DNA of 64,000 bases from Nitrospira sp. UBA5698 (lineage in GTDB: Bacteria; Nitrospirota; Nitrospiria; Nitrospirales; Nitrospiraceae), in NCBI GenBank assembly GCA_002420115.1, contig DIHK01000056.1:1-64000 (forward strand), written 5' to 3'. This document shows positions 8,500-17,311 of this stretch, in pieces; the first letter of the stretch is position 1, and each line of letters begins with the position of its first letter. A model generated the notes under the pieces. The model saw only the letters and a list, made by a program, of their open reading frames with translations. It had not been told where the DNA came from and searched no databases. A program made the position numbers and the translations under genes.

Positions 8500-9297
8500 C
8501 TATCTGGAACGCTTGGAAGGGTGTTTATCCAGATGACACTTTGGACACAAGGTCACAAGATTGGAGAGATGATGTGTCCCGCCAGCGCCCACTCGCCTGA
8601 CATGATGGACATGAAGGACGCTAGATACCGATGAACATTCACGGCAGCGATATTGGTCTCTTTTCTTTACAATTTCGGCGCGAACGTCCCAAGCCGGCGG
8701 GTAGGTGTATAAAGCATACTCGTGCAGTAGTATACTCTTACGATTCGCGGCCTCCACAATCCGTTCATACCGTGAAAACCTTCTGCTAGCTTGTCGTTCG
8801 ATACGCTCCCGGCATCTTATTTCTCTTCCGGCCTTTTCGTCCTCATTCCGCTTCTCAAATTGGATTTTCGCCTCCAGCATCTCTTCATCAATAATGGATT
8901 GCACTTCTTTTTGCTTATGGTTTTGATACCAATTGGCTGCCAACGCTGCGAACGCAAATGCTATGAACCAAGAAAATATGCTCTTGCCATAATTGCCAAT
9001 TACCACCAGAACACAGTCTACTGCCAGAAATCCCCACCACATGTAAAAGGCCTTGCGAGAAATATCATCAGCCGTCCTCGATCGTGGAGAGGAGTGAGTG
9101 AACAAGAAACTTTTGAGGCGAGATTCTTCAGAGAGTCGGCGAGTTACCCACTCCTTTCTTTCTGCCTCAATCGCGTCCATAGATCTGATGCCTTTATGTT
9201 TGACCAGGGTCTCGTGGCAAGTGAAACAAATCTCGTTTCCTTGTATAGTTGTACATGTGTGTGCCGCTGGCGTTGGACAAAAAGAACACTTACCCAT
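8500..9297 (-). CDS. membrane-anchored HNH endonuclease-like protein
   Basis: 265 residues in three parts. Residues 4-30 form a small zinc-finger-like unit (CSFC, then C-x8-CFTC). Residues 83-125 hold two hydrophobic segments (MWWGFLAVDCVLVVIGNY and IFSWFIAFAFAALAANWY), followed by a charged coiled-coil-like stretch. Residues 217-259 are a clear HNH domain: C218-x2-C221, HVHH at 229-232, GG, NL and C251-x2-C254-H255. HNH enzymes nick or cut DNA, and the membrane anchor is unusual. It is divergent from the PIN-like gene, with 18 bp between the start codons. A defence role is inference only. Confidence 0.75.
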   Translation of the reverse strand: MGKCSFCPTPAAHTCTTIQGNEICFTCHETLVKHKGIRSMDAIEAERKEWVTRRLSEESRLKSFLFTHSSPRSRTADDISRKAFYMWWGFLAVDCVLVVIGNYGKSIFSWFIAFAFAALAANWYQNHKQKEVQSIIDEEMLEAKIQFEKRNEDEKAGREIRCRERIERQASRRFSRYERIVEAANRKSILLHEYALYTYPPAWDVRAEIVKKRDQYRCRECSSVSSVLHVHHVRRVGAGGTHHLSNLVTLCPKCHLDKHPSKRSR

Positions 9298-9315
9298 AAC
9301 TAAATCGCTCTCTTT

Positions 9316-9918
9316 ATGACCGTCAACTACGGTAATCCTGTAACAGTTACAATTGATACTTGCATATTCTACGACAAGGCAGAAATGCGTGATGGCAACG
9401 TCGATTTCGACGAAATCATCAGACTCACAAAATCTGGCATATTCAAACTTTTCTTTACCGCAAGTACCGATTTTGAAGACATATCAGGGATGGCCACAAA
9501 AGTCGCAATGAGCCTTCTCCGTGAAGGCGTGCTAAGCGAGGATCCGAACGCTGGAACGCTGCGAGATTATATGCCTTACGGGGTTGGAACACATTATGTT
9601 AATGAATCCACCGTGCATGAGATGTTCGGGGCTATCTGGCCTGAGGCGAGATGGTTAAGTCGGAGCAGTTTTAACAAAGAGAGCGACATCTTGGGACTAT
9701 TGGCTCATAAAATGAATGGAAGGGAGATATACCTAACGCGGGACGGAGAACTTTTGGACAGGGCAAAAAACATCAAAGACCGATTTGAAATTTCCGTAAT
9801 GCATCCCAGAGATCTATTATTACCGTATCGGCCCTCGTCCCGACTAGGGCGTCTCATCAAGCCATATGAGTGGGGTCGGATCTTGTACTGTGCATCCGAT
9901 AATCGAGTTGACCCCTGA
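9316..9918 (+). CDS. PIN-domain-like putative ribonuclease
   Basis: 200 residues. The N-terminus VTIDTCIFYDK gives an early Asp (D14) as in PIN nucleases. An acidic residue follows in TDFEDIS (E54), then D124 in KESDILGLLAHKM and D143 in YLTRDGELLDRAKNI, the order expected for a PIN active site. The last 20 or so residues look unrelated to the fold. There is no obvious antitoxin beside it. It is divergent from the HNH gene and could share its regulation. The start lacks a good Shine-Dalgarno, so the first few residues are uncertain. Confidence 0.6.
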   Translation: MTVNYGNPVTVTIDTCIFYDKAEMRDGNVDFDEIIRLTKSGIFKLFFTASTDFEDISGMATKVAMSLLREGVLSEDPNAGTLRDYMPYGVGTHYVNESTVHEMFGAIWPEARWLSRSSFNKESDILGLLAHKMNGREIYLTRDGELLDRAKNIKDRFEISVMHPRDLLLPYRPSSRLGRLIKPYEWGRILYCASDNRVDP

Positions 9919-10061
9919 CGGAACCGACAAAGCACAATGGACTGGTTTAACACTTTCAAGTAGAGAGTTCCGACGGGCAGATGGCGATTCGGACCTGCAG
10001 CAGTGCTTCGGGAGAAAACGGTGTCGGTCCTTGACTTTACACTGCCGCAGGCCAACCTGAG

Positions 10062-10562
10062 TTATCCAGACTCGGTTGTGTGACGTGACGTACGCATGAC
10101 CTCCAACGCCCGCTCGATGATGATGCGGTCCGGCAGGTCTTTTTCACGGAGTGTTTGTTTGGTGAGCAGAAGCCCTTCCAGATTGATGGTGCTCACCGGA
10201 ATGCCTTCGAACGTAATCGTTTGAGCATACGGCCGAAGCATTTCATAGGTCTGGCCGTTGGCATTGAGGAGGACATCCACGACAAAGGCATCGGCGATTC
10301 GGATGTTTTCTCCCTCTTCGAACCAGGCCGGTTCGATCTCCTTGGCCGCCTGGTCAGGAAGAATCAACAGCGCCTCTTTGACTCGCTGTCCAGCTATGGC
10401 AGAAGCGGGAACCACGATATCAATATCAGTCGTTGCCCGTTGGTAGCCATGTGCTGCCAGCGCATAGCCGCCTATCAGGAAATAGTCGACGTGATGGTGA
10501 TTGAGAGAACGTAGGAGGGTTTTGAGATCTTCCAGCGTGGCGGGTCGGCTATACTCCTCCAT
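10062..10562 (-). CDS. nucleotidyltransferase-fold protein (AbiEii/MNT-like)
   Basis: 166 residues. The nucleotidyltransferase signature is present: GGYALAAHGYQRATTDIDIV with Gly31-Gly32 and Asp46-x-Asp48. A third acidic residue may be the Asp in DAFVVDVLL. Such small proteins occur as toxin or antitoxin parts that add nucleotides to tRNA or to a partner protein. The ATG at 10562 overlaps the stop of the upstream small gene by one base (TGATG), so the two are coupled. A 15-codon upstream extension exists but would lie inside that gene. Confidence 0.75.
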   Translation of the reverse strand: MEEYSRPATLEDLKTLLRSLNHHHVDYFLIGGYALAAHGYQRATTDIDIVVPASAIAGQRVKEALLILPDQAAKEIEPAWFEEGENIRIADAFVVDVLLNANGQTYEMLRPYAQTITFEGIPVSTINLEGLLLTKQTLREKDLPDRIIIERALEVMRTSRHTTESG

Positions 10563-10783
10563 CACGCTCGCTCGACGGCTAATCGTCCCATGCCCTTGGC
10601 CAAGCAATCTGCCTGTTGTTGATTTGCGTCCATGTGTGATCGAAAACGGTACACCCCTTTAGGGATAAATGTACTTTTGGCCAAATGTGCGATTGTCTCG
10701 CTAAATCGAGCCCCTTCCGCCAACAAGGTTCCATCGCCCTGTGCGGCAATCGGTCGCTCACGTCTGTATCCAACCGTGATCAT
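10562..10783 (-). CDS. small conserved-looking protein paired with the nucleotidyltransferase
   Basis: 73 residues starting MITVGYRRERPIAAQGDGTL and ending GMGRLAVERA. No domain is recognised. The KSTFIPKGVYRFRSH stretch looks like an ordered core. It lies directly upstream of the nucleotidyltransferase with a one-base overlap, which suggests a two-gene unit such as a toxin-antitoxin pair. The role is inferred from position only. Confidence 0.55.
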   Translation of the reverse strand: MITVGYRRERPIAAQGDGTLLAEGARFSETIAHLAKSTFIPKGVYRFRSHMDANQQQADCLAKGMGRLAVERA

Positions 10784-11003
10784 GCTCTCTACTCTACCTG
10801 AGGTGTGAAAAGTGGGCAAGCCGTACCGTCTCGATTGCCCAGGCTGCGCGCAGCCGTTGCCAATTTCAACATGAACTGACCAGCATGCGACGATATCTTC
10901 TTCTGCCACGGTCCTCCGCTAGCCCTCTCTATTGCTCCCCTCACCTCAGCCCATTAGGATGTCGCTCCGAACAGACTGCTCACTCACATCTTGAGGAATT
11001 CAT

Positions 11004-11648
11004 ATGGACGCAAGCTTTTGGCACAATCGCTGGCAGACAAACCAGACCGGATGGCACGAGCGTGCCGTCAACCCGCTGCTGATCACCCACTTCCCATCCC
11101 TCCACCTACCTCCTGGCAAGCGCGTCTTCGTCCCGCTCTGCGGCAAGTCGCTCGATCTCGGCTGGCTCTTATCGCGTGGCTATGCGGTGGCTGGGGCGGA
11201 ACTCAGTGAGCTCGCCGTGACCCAGCTCTTTGCCGAGCTGAGTATGCAGCCGAATATCTCAGAAGTTGGAACGCACAAACACTTTCATGGAGAGAAGATC
11301 GATATTTTCGTGGGTGATCTCTTTGATCTATCTCGCGAGGTCCTTGGCCCTGTCGATGCGGTCTATGACCGGGCTGCGCTGGTTGCACTCCCGGAGGCCA
11401 TGCGGGTCCAGTACACCACCCATCTCAAAGCCATCACATCGTTGGCCCCACAACTCGTCATTAGCTATGAATACGATCAGACCGTCGTGCCAGGACCTCC
11501 GTTTTCCGTCACGTCTGACGAGCTCTATCGCCATTACAGCGACAGCTATACCCTCACACCGTTGGCCCATATCGACGTCCTGAATGGGCTCAAGGGAAAG
11601 TGCCCCGCAACGGAACATGTTTGGCGGTTGGAGAAACGACCGGTCTAA
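11004..11648 (+). CDS. tpm: thiopurine S-methyltransferase family protein
   Basis: SAM-dependent methyltransferase of 214 residues. Bacterial members also methylate selenium and tellurium compounds. The family pattern is clear: FWHNRWQTNQTGWHE at the N-terminus, RVFVPLCGKSLDLGWL as the SAM-binding segment, GAELSELAV and YDRAALVALP. The ATG at 11004 follows GAGGAA. It is monocistronic and convergent with the next gene. The natural substrate in this organism is unknown. Confidence 0.92.
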   Translation: MDASFWHNRWQTNQTGWHERAVNPLLITHFPSLHLPPGKRVFVPLCGKSLDLGWLLSRGYAVAGAELSELAVTQLFAELSMQPNISEVGTHKHFHGEKIDIFVGDLFDLSREVLGPVDAVYDRAALVALPEAMRVQYTTHLKAITSLAPQLVISYEYDQTVVPGPPFSVTSDELYRHYSDSYTLTPLAHIDVLNGLKGKCPATEHVWRLEKRPV

Positions 11649-11676
11649 GAAAAAAAGAGGGCGGGAATAGTTTCTA

Positions 11677-12438
11677 TTACACTCCGATAGCCAAACGGAC
11701 GGGATGGACCGTTTCCTGAATTCCGTACGGCCCGGTTGATTCTACCTGCTCAGGATCAACATACGTACCGAACAGCCGATCCCATACGGTAAACAGCACT
11801 CCGAAGTTTGCCCCAGACCTTCCAATCTCTTTCAGGTGGTGCACCCGATGATAACGAGGCGTGACGAAGAGCCACTCCAGCTTCCTCGATTGCCAGGTCA
11901 CGTTCATGTGCATCCAGTTATTGGTCAACACCATCAGGTAGGAGTAGATCGGGAAAAACAGTGCGGGCACCGGCTTGAGCAGTGGGAACGCCAGCAAATA
12001 CGGCACATTGGCAAGGACGATTTGTGGAAAGCTCGCCCGAACACCGGCCAACCAGTACAACTCCGTTGGTACATGATGCCATCGATGGATCGACCACCCC
12101 CAGGACGTATGCCAAAACCGATGCATCCAATAGCCGATTCCGTCGAGAACGAACAGGAACACGATCAGTTTGAAACCGAATGGAAGTGCCTGCCAACGCC
12201 AATAGGAGTAGTGCGGAAAGGGGATTTGGTTCGTCACCTGTGCGGCGAAGACGAAGAAGATCTGGTACGTGGTGAGGGCTGCCACATCCGGCAGAAACAC
12301 CTGAAAATATTGGACTGGACGTGTGGCCCAACAATACTCCGCCGCGAAAAAGAGCAGGCCGATTCCCCAATAGATGGCAATCCCTTCCCACGCAAACGTA
12401 TGAGCAAGCGCGTCGAGCACTATGGTGACCCCGGACAT
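11677..12438 (-). CDS. fatty acid hydroxylase / sterol desaturase family membrane protein
   Basis: 253 residues with four or five hydrophobic segments and the histidine clusters of the di-iron membrane oxygenase family: HRFWHTSWG, IHRWHH and, near the C-terminus, YHRVHHLKE. An HMNVTW motif sits between them. Members hydroxylate or desaturate sterols, fatty acids or other lipids in the membrane, and the substrate cannot be told from sequence. It is convergent with tpm. Confidence 0.9.
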   Translation of the reverse strand: MSGVTIVLDALAHTFAWEGIAIYWGIGLLFFAAEYCWATRPVQYFQVFLPDVAALTTYQIFFVFAAQVTNQIPFPHYSYWRWQALPFGFKLIVFLFVLDGIGYWMHRFWHTSWGWSIHRWHHVPTELYWLAGVRASFPQIVLANVPYLLAFPLLKPVPALFFPIYSYLMVLTNNWMHMNVTWQSRKLEWLFVTPRYHRVHHLKEIGRSGANFGVLFTVWDRLFGTYVDPEQVESTGPYGIQETVHPVRLAIGV

Positions 12439-12683
12439 GTGACTATATAAAAGGCAAGGCGTGAGGATCGCTCATCCCGAAGGCGCTGGTCAAGTCCGTA
12501 GAGCTACATCAAAAGTAGGGGACTGTTCTGGCCACGAGAAGGGTTCTCATCACTCCATGACTATGACGAGAAGATTGATAAACACTAGGATAGCTCGCTA
12601 CTTGGAGAGTATTCGAAAGCCGAAGCTATACGGGTAGCTGACACAATTCCCGGTGCTGAGCGAAAGCACCTGGCAAATAGCCT

Positions 12684-13775
12684 TTAGACATTAAACCGGA
12701 AATAGACAATATCTGCTTCTTTGATGACGTAATCTTTACCTTCAAGGCGGAAGAGGCCCTTTTCTTTCACCTTCGCCTCAGACCCGCAGGCCAACAAATC
12801 GTCATAGTGGTAAACCTCGGCGCGGATGAAGCCACGCTCCATGTCGGAATGGATCTTACCCGCTGCTTGCGGGGCTTTGGTGTTTCTTGGAATCGGCCAG
12901 GCGCGAGACTCAGTGTCGCCGGCGGTGAAAAACGTCACCAAATCCAGCAAGCTATAGGCTTCGCGCGTCAGCCGGACCAGTCCTGATTCGGTCAATCCCA
13001 TTTCACTTAAGAAGTCCGTCCGTTCACTTTCCGGTAACGATGAGAGCTCCGCTTCAAGCTGCCCACAGATTGTGACAACTCTGGCCCCACGCTTGGCAGC
13101 AAAGTCTCTTACCGTCTGGACCATGGCTTCGTCGGCATTCTTTCCTTCCGAGACGTTGGCCACAAACAGCACCGGTTTCGCAGAAAGCAGCTGACATTCC
13201 GTGAGGATCGCCCGTTCCTCTGCCGGGTATTCCCGATTACCCAACCACTCACCCTTGTCGAGCAGACCTATAAGCTTGGTAAGAAACTCCACTTCAAAGG
13301 CCGCCTTCTTGTCACCGGCCCGGACTTTCTTTTCGGTCTTCTGCTTCCGCCGATCGAGCGTCTCCAGATCGGAAAGCATGAGTTCCGTTTCGATCACCCC
13401 AATGTCTCGAAGGGGATCGACGCCGCCGCTGACATGGACCACATCGGTGCCCTGAAAACAACGTACGACATGCAATAACGCATCGACTTCGCGGATATGA
13501 CCAAGAAACTGATTACCGAGTCCTTCACCTTTACTGGCTCCTTCGACCAGCCCGGCGATGTCTCGGACTTCCAGCGTGCTGTAGGTGGTTTTCTTCGAAG
13601 CAAAGAGTTCAGTTAGTTTGACGAGCCGAGGATCCGGCACCAGTGCCACGCCGGTATTGGGATCCACCGTAGCGAACGGATAGTTCGCCGCAAGTGCCCC
13701 ACCACCAGTAAGTGCGTTGAAAACCGTTGTTTTACCAACGTTGGGAAGCCCAATCATCCCGCAACAGAGTCCCAT
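12684..13775 (-). CDS. ychF: redox-regulated ATPase YchF
   Basis: Obg-related P-loop protein that prefers ATP. 363 residues with the G1 motif GLPNVGKTT, switch NYPFATVDPN and DIAGLVEGASKGEGLGNQFL. The G4 position reads NVSE instead of NKxD, which fits the ATP preference known for YchF. A C-terminal TGS-like domain ends DIVYFRFNV. It lies next to pth, a very common bacterial pairing. Confidence 0.97.
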   Translation of the reverse strand: MGLCCGMIGLPNVGKTTVFNALTGGGALAANYPFATVDPNTGVALVPDPRLVKLTELFASKKTTYSTLEVRDIAGLVEGASKGEGLGNQFLGHIREVDALLHVVRCFQGTDVVHVSGGVDPLRDIGVIETELMLSDLETLDRRKQKTEKKVRAGDKKAAFEVEFLTKLIGLLDKGEWLGNREYPAEERAILTECQLLSAKPVLFVANVSEGKNADEAMVQTVRDFAAKRGARVVTICGQLEAELSSLPESERTDFLSEMGLTESGLVRLTREAYSLLDLVTFFTAGDTESRAWPIPRNTKAPQAAGKIHSDMERGFIRAEVYHYDDLLACGSEAKVKEKGLFRLEGKDYVIKEADIVYFRFNV

Positions 13776-13795
13776 ATTTCTCCAGTTCTACGTTT

Positions 13796-13840
13796 TGAGT
13801 TCTGAGTGCTGAGTTTCCTCAACTCAATACTCATCACTCA
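13796..13840. repeat. inverted array of TGAGTNN heptads
   Basis: Three TGAGT units at 13796, 13803 and 13810 are followed by three ACTCA units at 13822, 13829 and 13836, all at 7-bp spacing. The two arms are inverse complements at the pentamers and differ in the two spacer bases. The array fills the gap between pth and ychF and reaches the pth stop codon. It could fold into a hairpin; no T-run follows. Confidence 0.7.
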
Positions 13841-14422
13841 CGACTCGCCACTTCTGCTTTCTTCACGGACATTGAACTGATTCATCGCCACGTCTGGCCC
13901 TCGATGGATCAGACACTCCAGCGCATCGACCGCTCGCTCCAAACATGGTTCAAAGACCGTCAGCTCATCGTTTGGGACCGGTTCCAGCACATAGTCCGCT
14001 GCATCCCGACCCGGTCCAGGCCGCCCGACTCCAATCTTGAGTCTGATAAATTGCGGAGTGCCCAGCGCTTCGATGAGGGACTTGATCCCGTTATGCCCCC
14101 CATAGCCTCCGGAAAGTTTGATCCGTAGCCGGCCCGGCTCTAAATCGAGATCATCATGGACGACGATAAGCTCGTTGGGAGTGAGGGAATACTCTCTCAG
14201 GAGACCCTTCACGGGAGGACCGGAACAATTCATCCAGTCGAGGAGACCAGCCAACTCGATCAGCTCGCTTCCCAGCCGCCCAGAACCTCGCTGTGCGGTC
14301 CCACGCGGTGAGAGCCGGATCGACCATCGAGCGGCAGCCCGCTCGATGGTCCACATTCCGACATTGTGACGGGTCTGGGCATAGGCCTTTCCCGGATTGC
14401 CCAGTCCAACAAGCAGACGCAA
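13838..14422 (-). CDS. pth: peptidyl-tRNA hydrolase
   Basis: Cleaves peptidyl-tRNA released by stalled ribosomes. 194 residues with LVGLGNPGKAYAQTRHNVG (catalytic His near residue 20), VVHDDLDLEPGRLR and GGYGGHNGIKS. All the residues expected for activity are there. It begins two bases after the rplY stop, which is the usual rplY-pth order. Confidence 0.97.
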   Translation of the reverse strand: MRLLVGLGNPGKAYAQTRHNVGMWTIERAAARWSIRLSPRGTAQRGSGRLGSELIELAGLLDWMNCSGPPVKGLLREYSLTPNELIVVHDDLDLEPGRLRIKLSGGYGGHNGIKSLIEALGTPQFIRLKIGVGRPGPGRDAADYVLEPVPNDELTVFEPCLERAVDALECLIHRGPDVAMNQFNVREESRSGES

Positions 14423-14424
14423 CG

Positions 14425-15201
14425 TTACTTCTTCTTCTCCGCTTCTTTCTTCTCAGCCTTGGGCGCGGCAGCCTCTTTCTTGTCGCCACCCTTCGCGTCA
14501 CCGGCAGGCGCTGCGGCACCAGCTTTGGCCGGCTCGCCCCCAGCTCCTTCGGCGCCAGCTTCTTTGCCTTTCGCCACGACTTCCGGCTCGCCCGCAGCAC
14601 CCGCACCACTGGTCAGCAAGGCCTCCAGTTTCGCATCCGACATCGGAGCTGCGACACTCACGACCATCTGCTCAGGCTCATCTAAGAAACGGACTCCCTC
14701 GCGCGCGCCAATTTCTTTCACATGGATACCGCTCCCGATGGTCAATGCCGATGCATCCACCTCGATGTGATCAGGCAATGCTGCGGGCAAACATTCGACA
14801 TGCATGTCGCGCATGTTGTGGTGCAACACACCACCTTCCTTCACGCCAGCGGGAATGCTGCCGATGACCTTGACCGGCACCTTGACCCGAATCGGTTTAC
14901 TCATAGAAATTTCAAAGAGATCGGCATGCAACAACGCTCCCGTCACCGGATCTACTTGATAGTCTCGCAAGAGTGCGGTACGACTCGGCTTGGACTTGGC
15001 CCCACTGACCGTCAGTGAAATCAACGCAGTACTGCCCGCGTGGGACTTCAGAATCTTGACCAAGTCGTCGGGGTTGGCGATCAGGGAGAGACATTCATCC
15101 TGGCCGTACAACACCGCCGGAATTTTCCCTGCCCGTCGCATCGACCGCGCAGCTCCCTTACCCGCTTGTTCTCGCACCGCTACTGTCAAATCGAATTTCA
15201 T
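14425..15201 (-). CDS. rplY: 50S ribosomal protein L25/CTC family
   Basis: 5S rRNA-binding protein. 258 residues: an N-terminal L25 domain (about 1-95, with GKGAARSMRRAGKIPAVLYG), the longer CTC beta domain (about 96-185) and a low-complexity tail rich in Ala, Glu, Lys and Gly over the last 55 residues. The tail suggests a flexible charged extension. It lies between prs and pth in the typical order. Confidence 0.95.
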   Translation of the reverse strand: MKFDLTVAVREQAGKGAARSMRRAGKIPAVLYGQDECLSLIANPDDLVKILKSHAGSTALISLTVSGAKSKPSRTALLRDYQVDPVTGALLHADLFEISMSKPIRVKVPVKVIGSIPAGVKEGGVLHHNMRDMHVECLPAALPDHIEVDASALTIGSGIHVKEIGAREGVRFLDEPEQMVVSVAAPMSDAKLEALLTSGAGAAGEPEVVAKGKEAGAEGAGGEPAKAGAAAPAGDAKGGDKKEAAAPKAEKKEAEKKK

Positions 15202-15252
15202 GATTCTCCTCCGTCTCCCCAGCTTTCAGCACAACACCCGGCCCAGACCGGG

Positions 15253-16194
15253 CTAGGCAAATAGTGAACTCACCGACTCATCTTCATGAATGCGCCTGAT
15301 CGCTTCGCCTAAGAGCGGCGCCACCGACAATTGATGCAACTTCGGACAGATCAACTCTTTCCCTCGCAACGGAATGGTGTTGGTGATCACCACTTGGGAA
15401 AGACACGACGACTGTAATCGTTCCAGCGCCGGCCCAGACAAGACCGCATGGGTGCAGGCAGTCATCACGTCTCGCGCACCATGATCGAGACAAGCCTGAG
15501 CCCCCTGAACAATCGTACCCGCCGTATCGATCATGTCATCAAGAAGGAGGACTTGCTTCCCCTGCACATCCCCGATGATATTCATGATCTGGGCTTGATT
15601 GGGCCCTTCTCGGCGTTTATCAATAATCGCCAGGTTGGCCTGAATCCGTTTGGCTAAGGCCCGGGCCCGCTCCACCCCCCCGGCATCGGGAGAAACCACG
15701 ACGAGATCGGTCATTTGTTTTTTGATGATGTAGTCCAGCAAGACCGGAAGTGCGTACAGGTGATCAACCGGCACGTTAAAGAATCCCTGGATTTGTCCGG
15801 CATGAAGATCCATCGAGAGCACACGATCGGCCCCGGCCGTGGTCATTAGATCCGCGACCAACTTGGCGGTAATGGGAACACGGGGTTGATCCTTCCGATC
15901 CTGACGGGCATATCCAAAATAGGGGATCACCGCCGTGATACGATTGGCGGATGAACGTTTCAACGCATCGATGATGATCAACAACTCCATCAAAGAATCG
16001 TTGACCGGCTGACAACAGGACTGCACAACGAAGACATCGGCGCCCCGAACATTTTCGTCGATCTTGACACGGATCTCGCCATCGCTAAATGAAGAGACCG
16101 TCGCTTCACCTAACTTTTGCCCAAGGTACGCGCATATCTCATGCGCAAGCGAAAGATTGGCGTTGCCAGAGAAAATTTTCAATTCTCTGTTCAT
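15253..16194 (-). CDS. prs: ribose-phosphate pyrophosphokinase
   Basis: Makes PRPP from ribose-5-phosphate and ATP for purine, pyrimidine, histidine and tryptophan synthesis. 313 residues, normal length. Visible motifs are FSDGEIRVKIDENVRG at the N-terminus, the metal-binding DLHAGQIQGFF loop, VVSPDAGGVERARALA and the PRPP loop LLDDMIDTAGTI. A strong promoter lies about 150 bp upstream, with a palindrome in the leader. Confidence 0.97.
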   Translation of the reverse strand: MNRELKIFSGNANLSLAHEICAYLGQKLGEATVSSFSDGEIRVKIDENVRGADVFVVQSCCQPVNDSLMELLIIIDALKRSSANRITAVIPYFGYARQDRKDQPRVPITAKLVADLMTTAGADRVLSMDLHAGQIQGFFNVPVDHLYALPVLLDYIIKKQMTDLVVVSPDAGGVERARALAKRIQANLAIIDKRREGPNQAQIMNIIGDVQGKQVLLLDDMIDTAGTIVQGAQACLDHGARDVMTACTHAVLSGPALERLQSSCLSQVVITNTIPLRGKELICPKLHQLSVAPLLGEAIRRIHEDESVSSLFA

Positions 16195-16270
16195 CGAACC
16201 TTCCTAACTGATCGTCTCGTCGTTAGTCTAACGTGCTGGATTCTCTAGTGGTTCTTGTGCGGCACGCAAT

Positions 16271-16286
16271 GCTGATCGTGATCAGC
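16271..16286. promoter_or_regulatory. palindrome in the prs leader
   Basis: GCTGATCGTGATCAGC is a 7-bp inverted repeat around a 2-bp centre. It lies downstream of the prs promoter and upstream of the prs start, so it could be a repressor site or a short mRNA hairpin. No regulator is recognised from the sequence. Confidence 0.4.
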
Positions 16287-16342
16287 TTGACAACACACGT
16301 CGCAGCACACACGACTGGGGAAACCATTACAAAGGGTGAAAC

Positions 16343-16370
16343 TGTATAAGAAATCTCCGGTCTGTGTCAA
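16343..16370 (-). promoter_or_regulatory. sigma-70 promoter of prs
   Basis: On the minus strand TTGACA (16365-16370) and TATACA (16343-16348) are separated by 16 bp. The site lies between ispE and prs, so it should drive prs and perhaps rplY-pth. The leader would be about 140 bases. Confidence 0.6.
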
Positions 16371-16402
16371 TAAACGACCCGAAGAATATTGGGATCGGTC
16401 CA

Positions 16403-17311
16403 CTACGAGGGAGACGAGGTCTGTGCGACAAAAACTTTGAACTGTGGCTCATTCATAAATAGGGCCTGTGCCTGACGAGCCTTCGCTTCATCACGGAACA
16501 CCCCGAAAACGGTCGCCCCGCTCCCTGAGAGGAGCGCCACGTCAGCCTCGAGAGCCAGCAATCGATGCTTGATCTCCTGCAGCAGAGGGTAGGCCTTAAA
16601 CACCGGTCCTTCGAAATCATTTTCTGCCGCCTCCAGCACCTGCTCCCATCCCAACTCAGAGGCTTGCTCCAGCATGGCATGGGATTGAGATAGGGGGACC
16701 ACACCGGCTCGATTAGCAGTGAGCTGCTGGTACGCCCATTTCGTTTCCACCGGGAAACCCGGATTGACCAAAACGACCCATCGCGTTCCTTTGATCCGAA
16801 TCGGCGCAACCTGCTCACCACGCCCTGCTACGGTCGCAGAGGGCGCAAAGAAAAAGAACGACACATCGCTCCCGAGCGTTTGGCCAATGTGCGCCATCTG
16901 TTCCGCCGACCATCCCAGACTGAACAACTGGTTCAGGCCGATAATCGTCGCAGCCGCATCACTACTCCCCCCTCCCAAGCCGGCTCCCATTGGAATCCGC
17001 TTTGCGAGGGTGATGTCCAATCCTCCTGTTCGCCCACTCTGCGCCATGACAGCCATGGCCGCACGAGAGACCAAATTGGAGTCATCCGTCTTCAACGATG
17101 GCTCGTCACAGCGCAATGTGACTCCCGAATGCGCACCAGTCAGCGCAAGAGTGATCTCGTCCTCCACCCGGACCGTCTGCATGAGCGACCAAAGATTGTG
17201 ATAGCCATCCATGCGACGATCGAGAATGCGCAGCACGAGATTGATCTTGGCAGGGGCGAACACGCGAATGGAGAGAGGACGGGAGGTTGATGCGGGAGAA
17301 AGGTTAGTCAC
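16403..17311 (-). CDS. ispE: 4-diphosphocytidyl-2-C-methyl-D-erythritol kinase
   Basis: GHMP kinase of the MEP isoprenoid pathway; phosphorylates CDP-ME. 302 residues with APAKINLVLRILDRRMDGYHNL at the N-terminus and the ATP loop PMGAGLGGGSSDAAAT near residue 106, plus LLSGSGATVFGVF near the C-terminus. It overlaps the 3' end of pilR by 8 bp, so it is probably co-transcribed with the two-component genes although unrelated in function. Confidence 0.97.
   Translation of the reverse strand: MTNLSPASTSRPLSIRVFAPAKINLVLRILDRRMDGYHNLWSLMQTVRVEDEITLALTGAHSGVTLRCDEPSLKTDDSNLVSRAAMAVMAQSGRTGGLDITLAKRIPMGAGLGGGSSDAAATIIGLNQLFSLGWSAEQMAHIGQTLGSDVSFFFFAPSATVAGRGEQVAPIRIKGTRWVVLVNPGFPVETKWAYQQLTANRAGVVPLSQSHAMLEQASELGWEQVLEAAENDFEGPVFKAYPLLQEIKHRLLALEADVALLSGSGATVFGVFRDEAKARQAQALFMNEPQFKVFVAQTSSPS

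Noticed and set aside
11918..12391. 157-codon minus-strand frame
   Set aside because: It is a shadow of the fatty acid hydroxylase gene and shows no domain.
16195..16402. possible tRNA gene between prs and ispE
   Set aside because: A tRNA often sits here in other bacteria, but no cloverleaf or T-arm was found; the segment is explained by a promoter and a palindrome.
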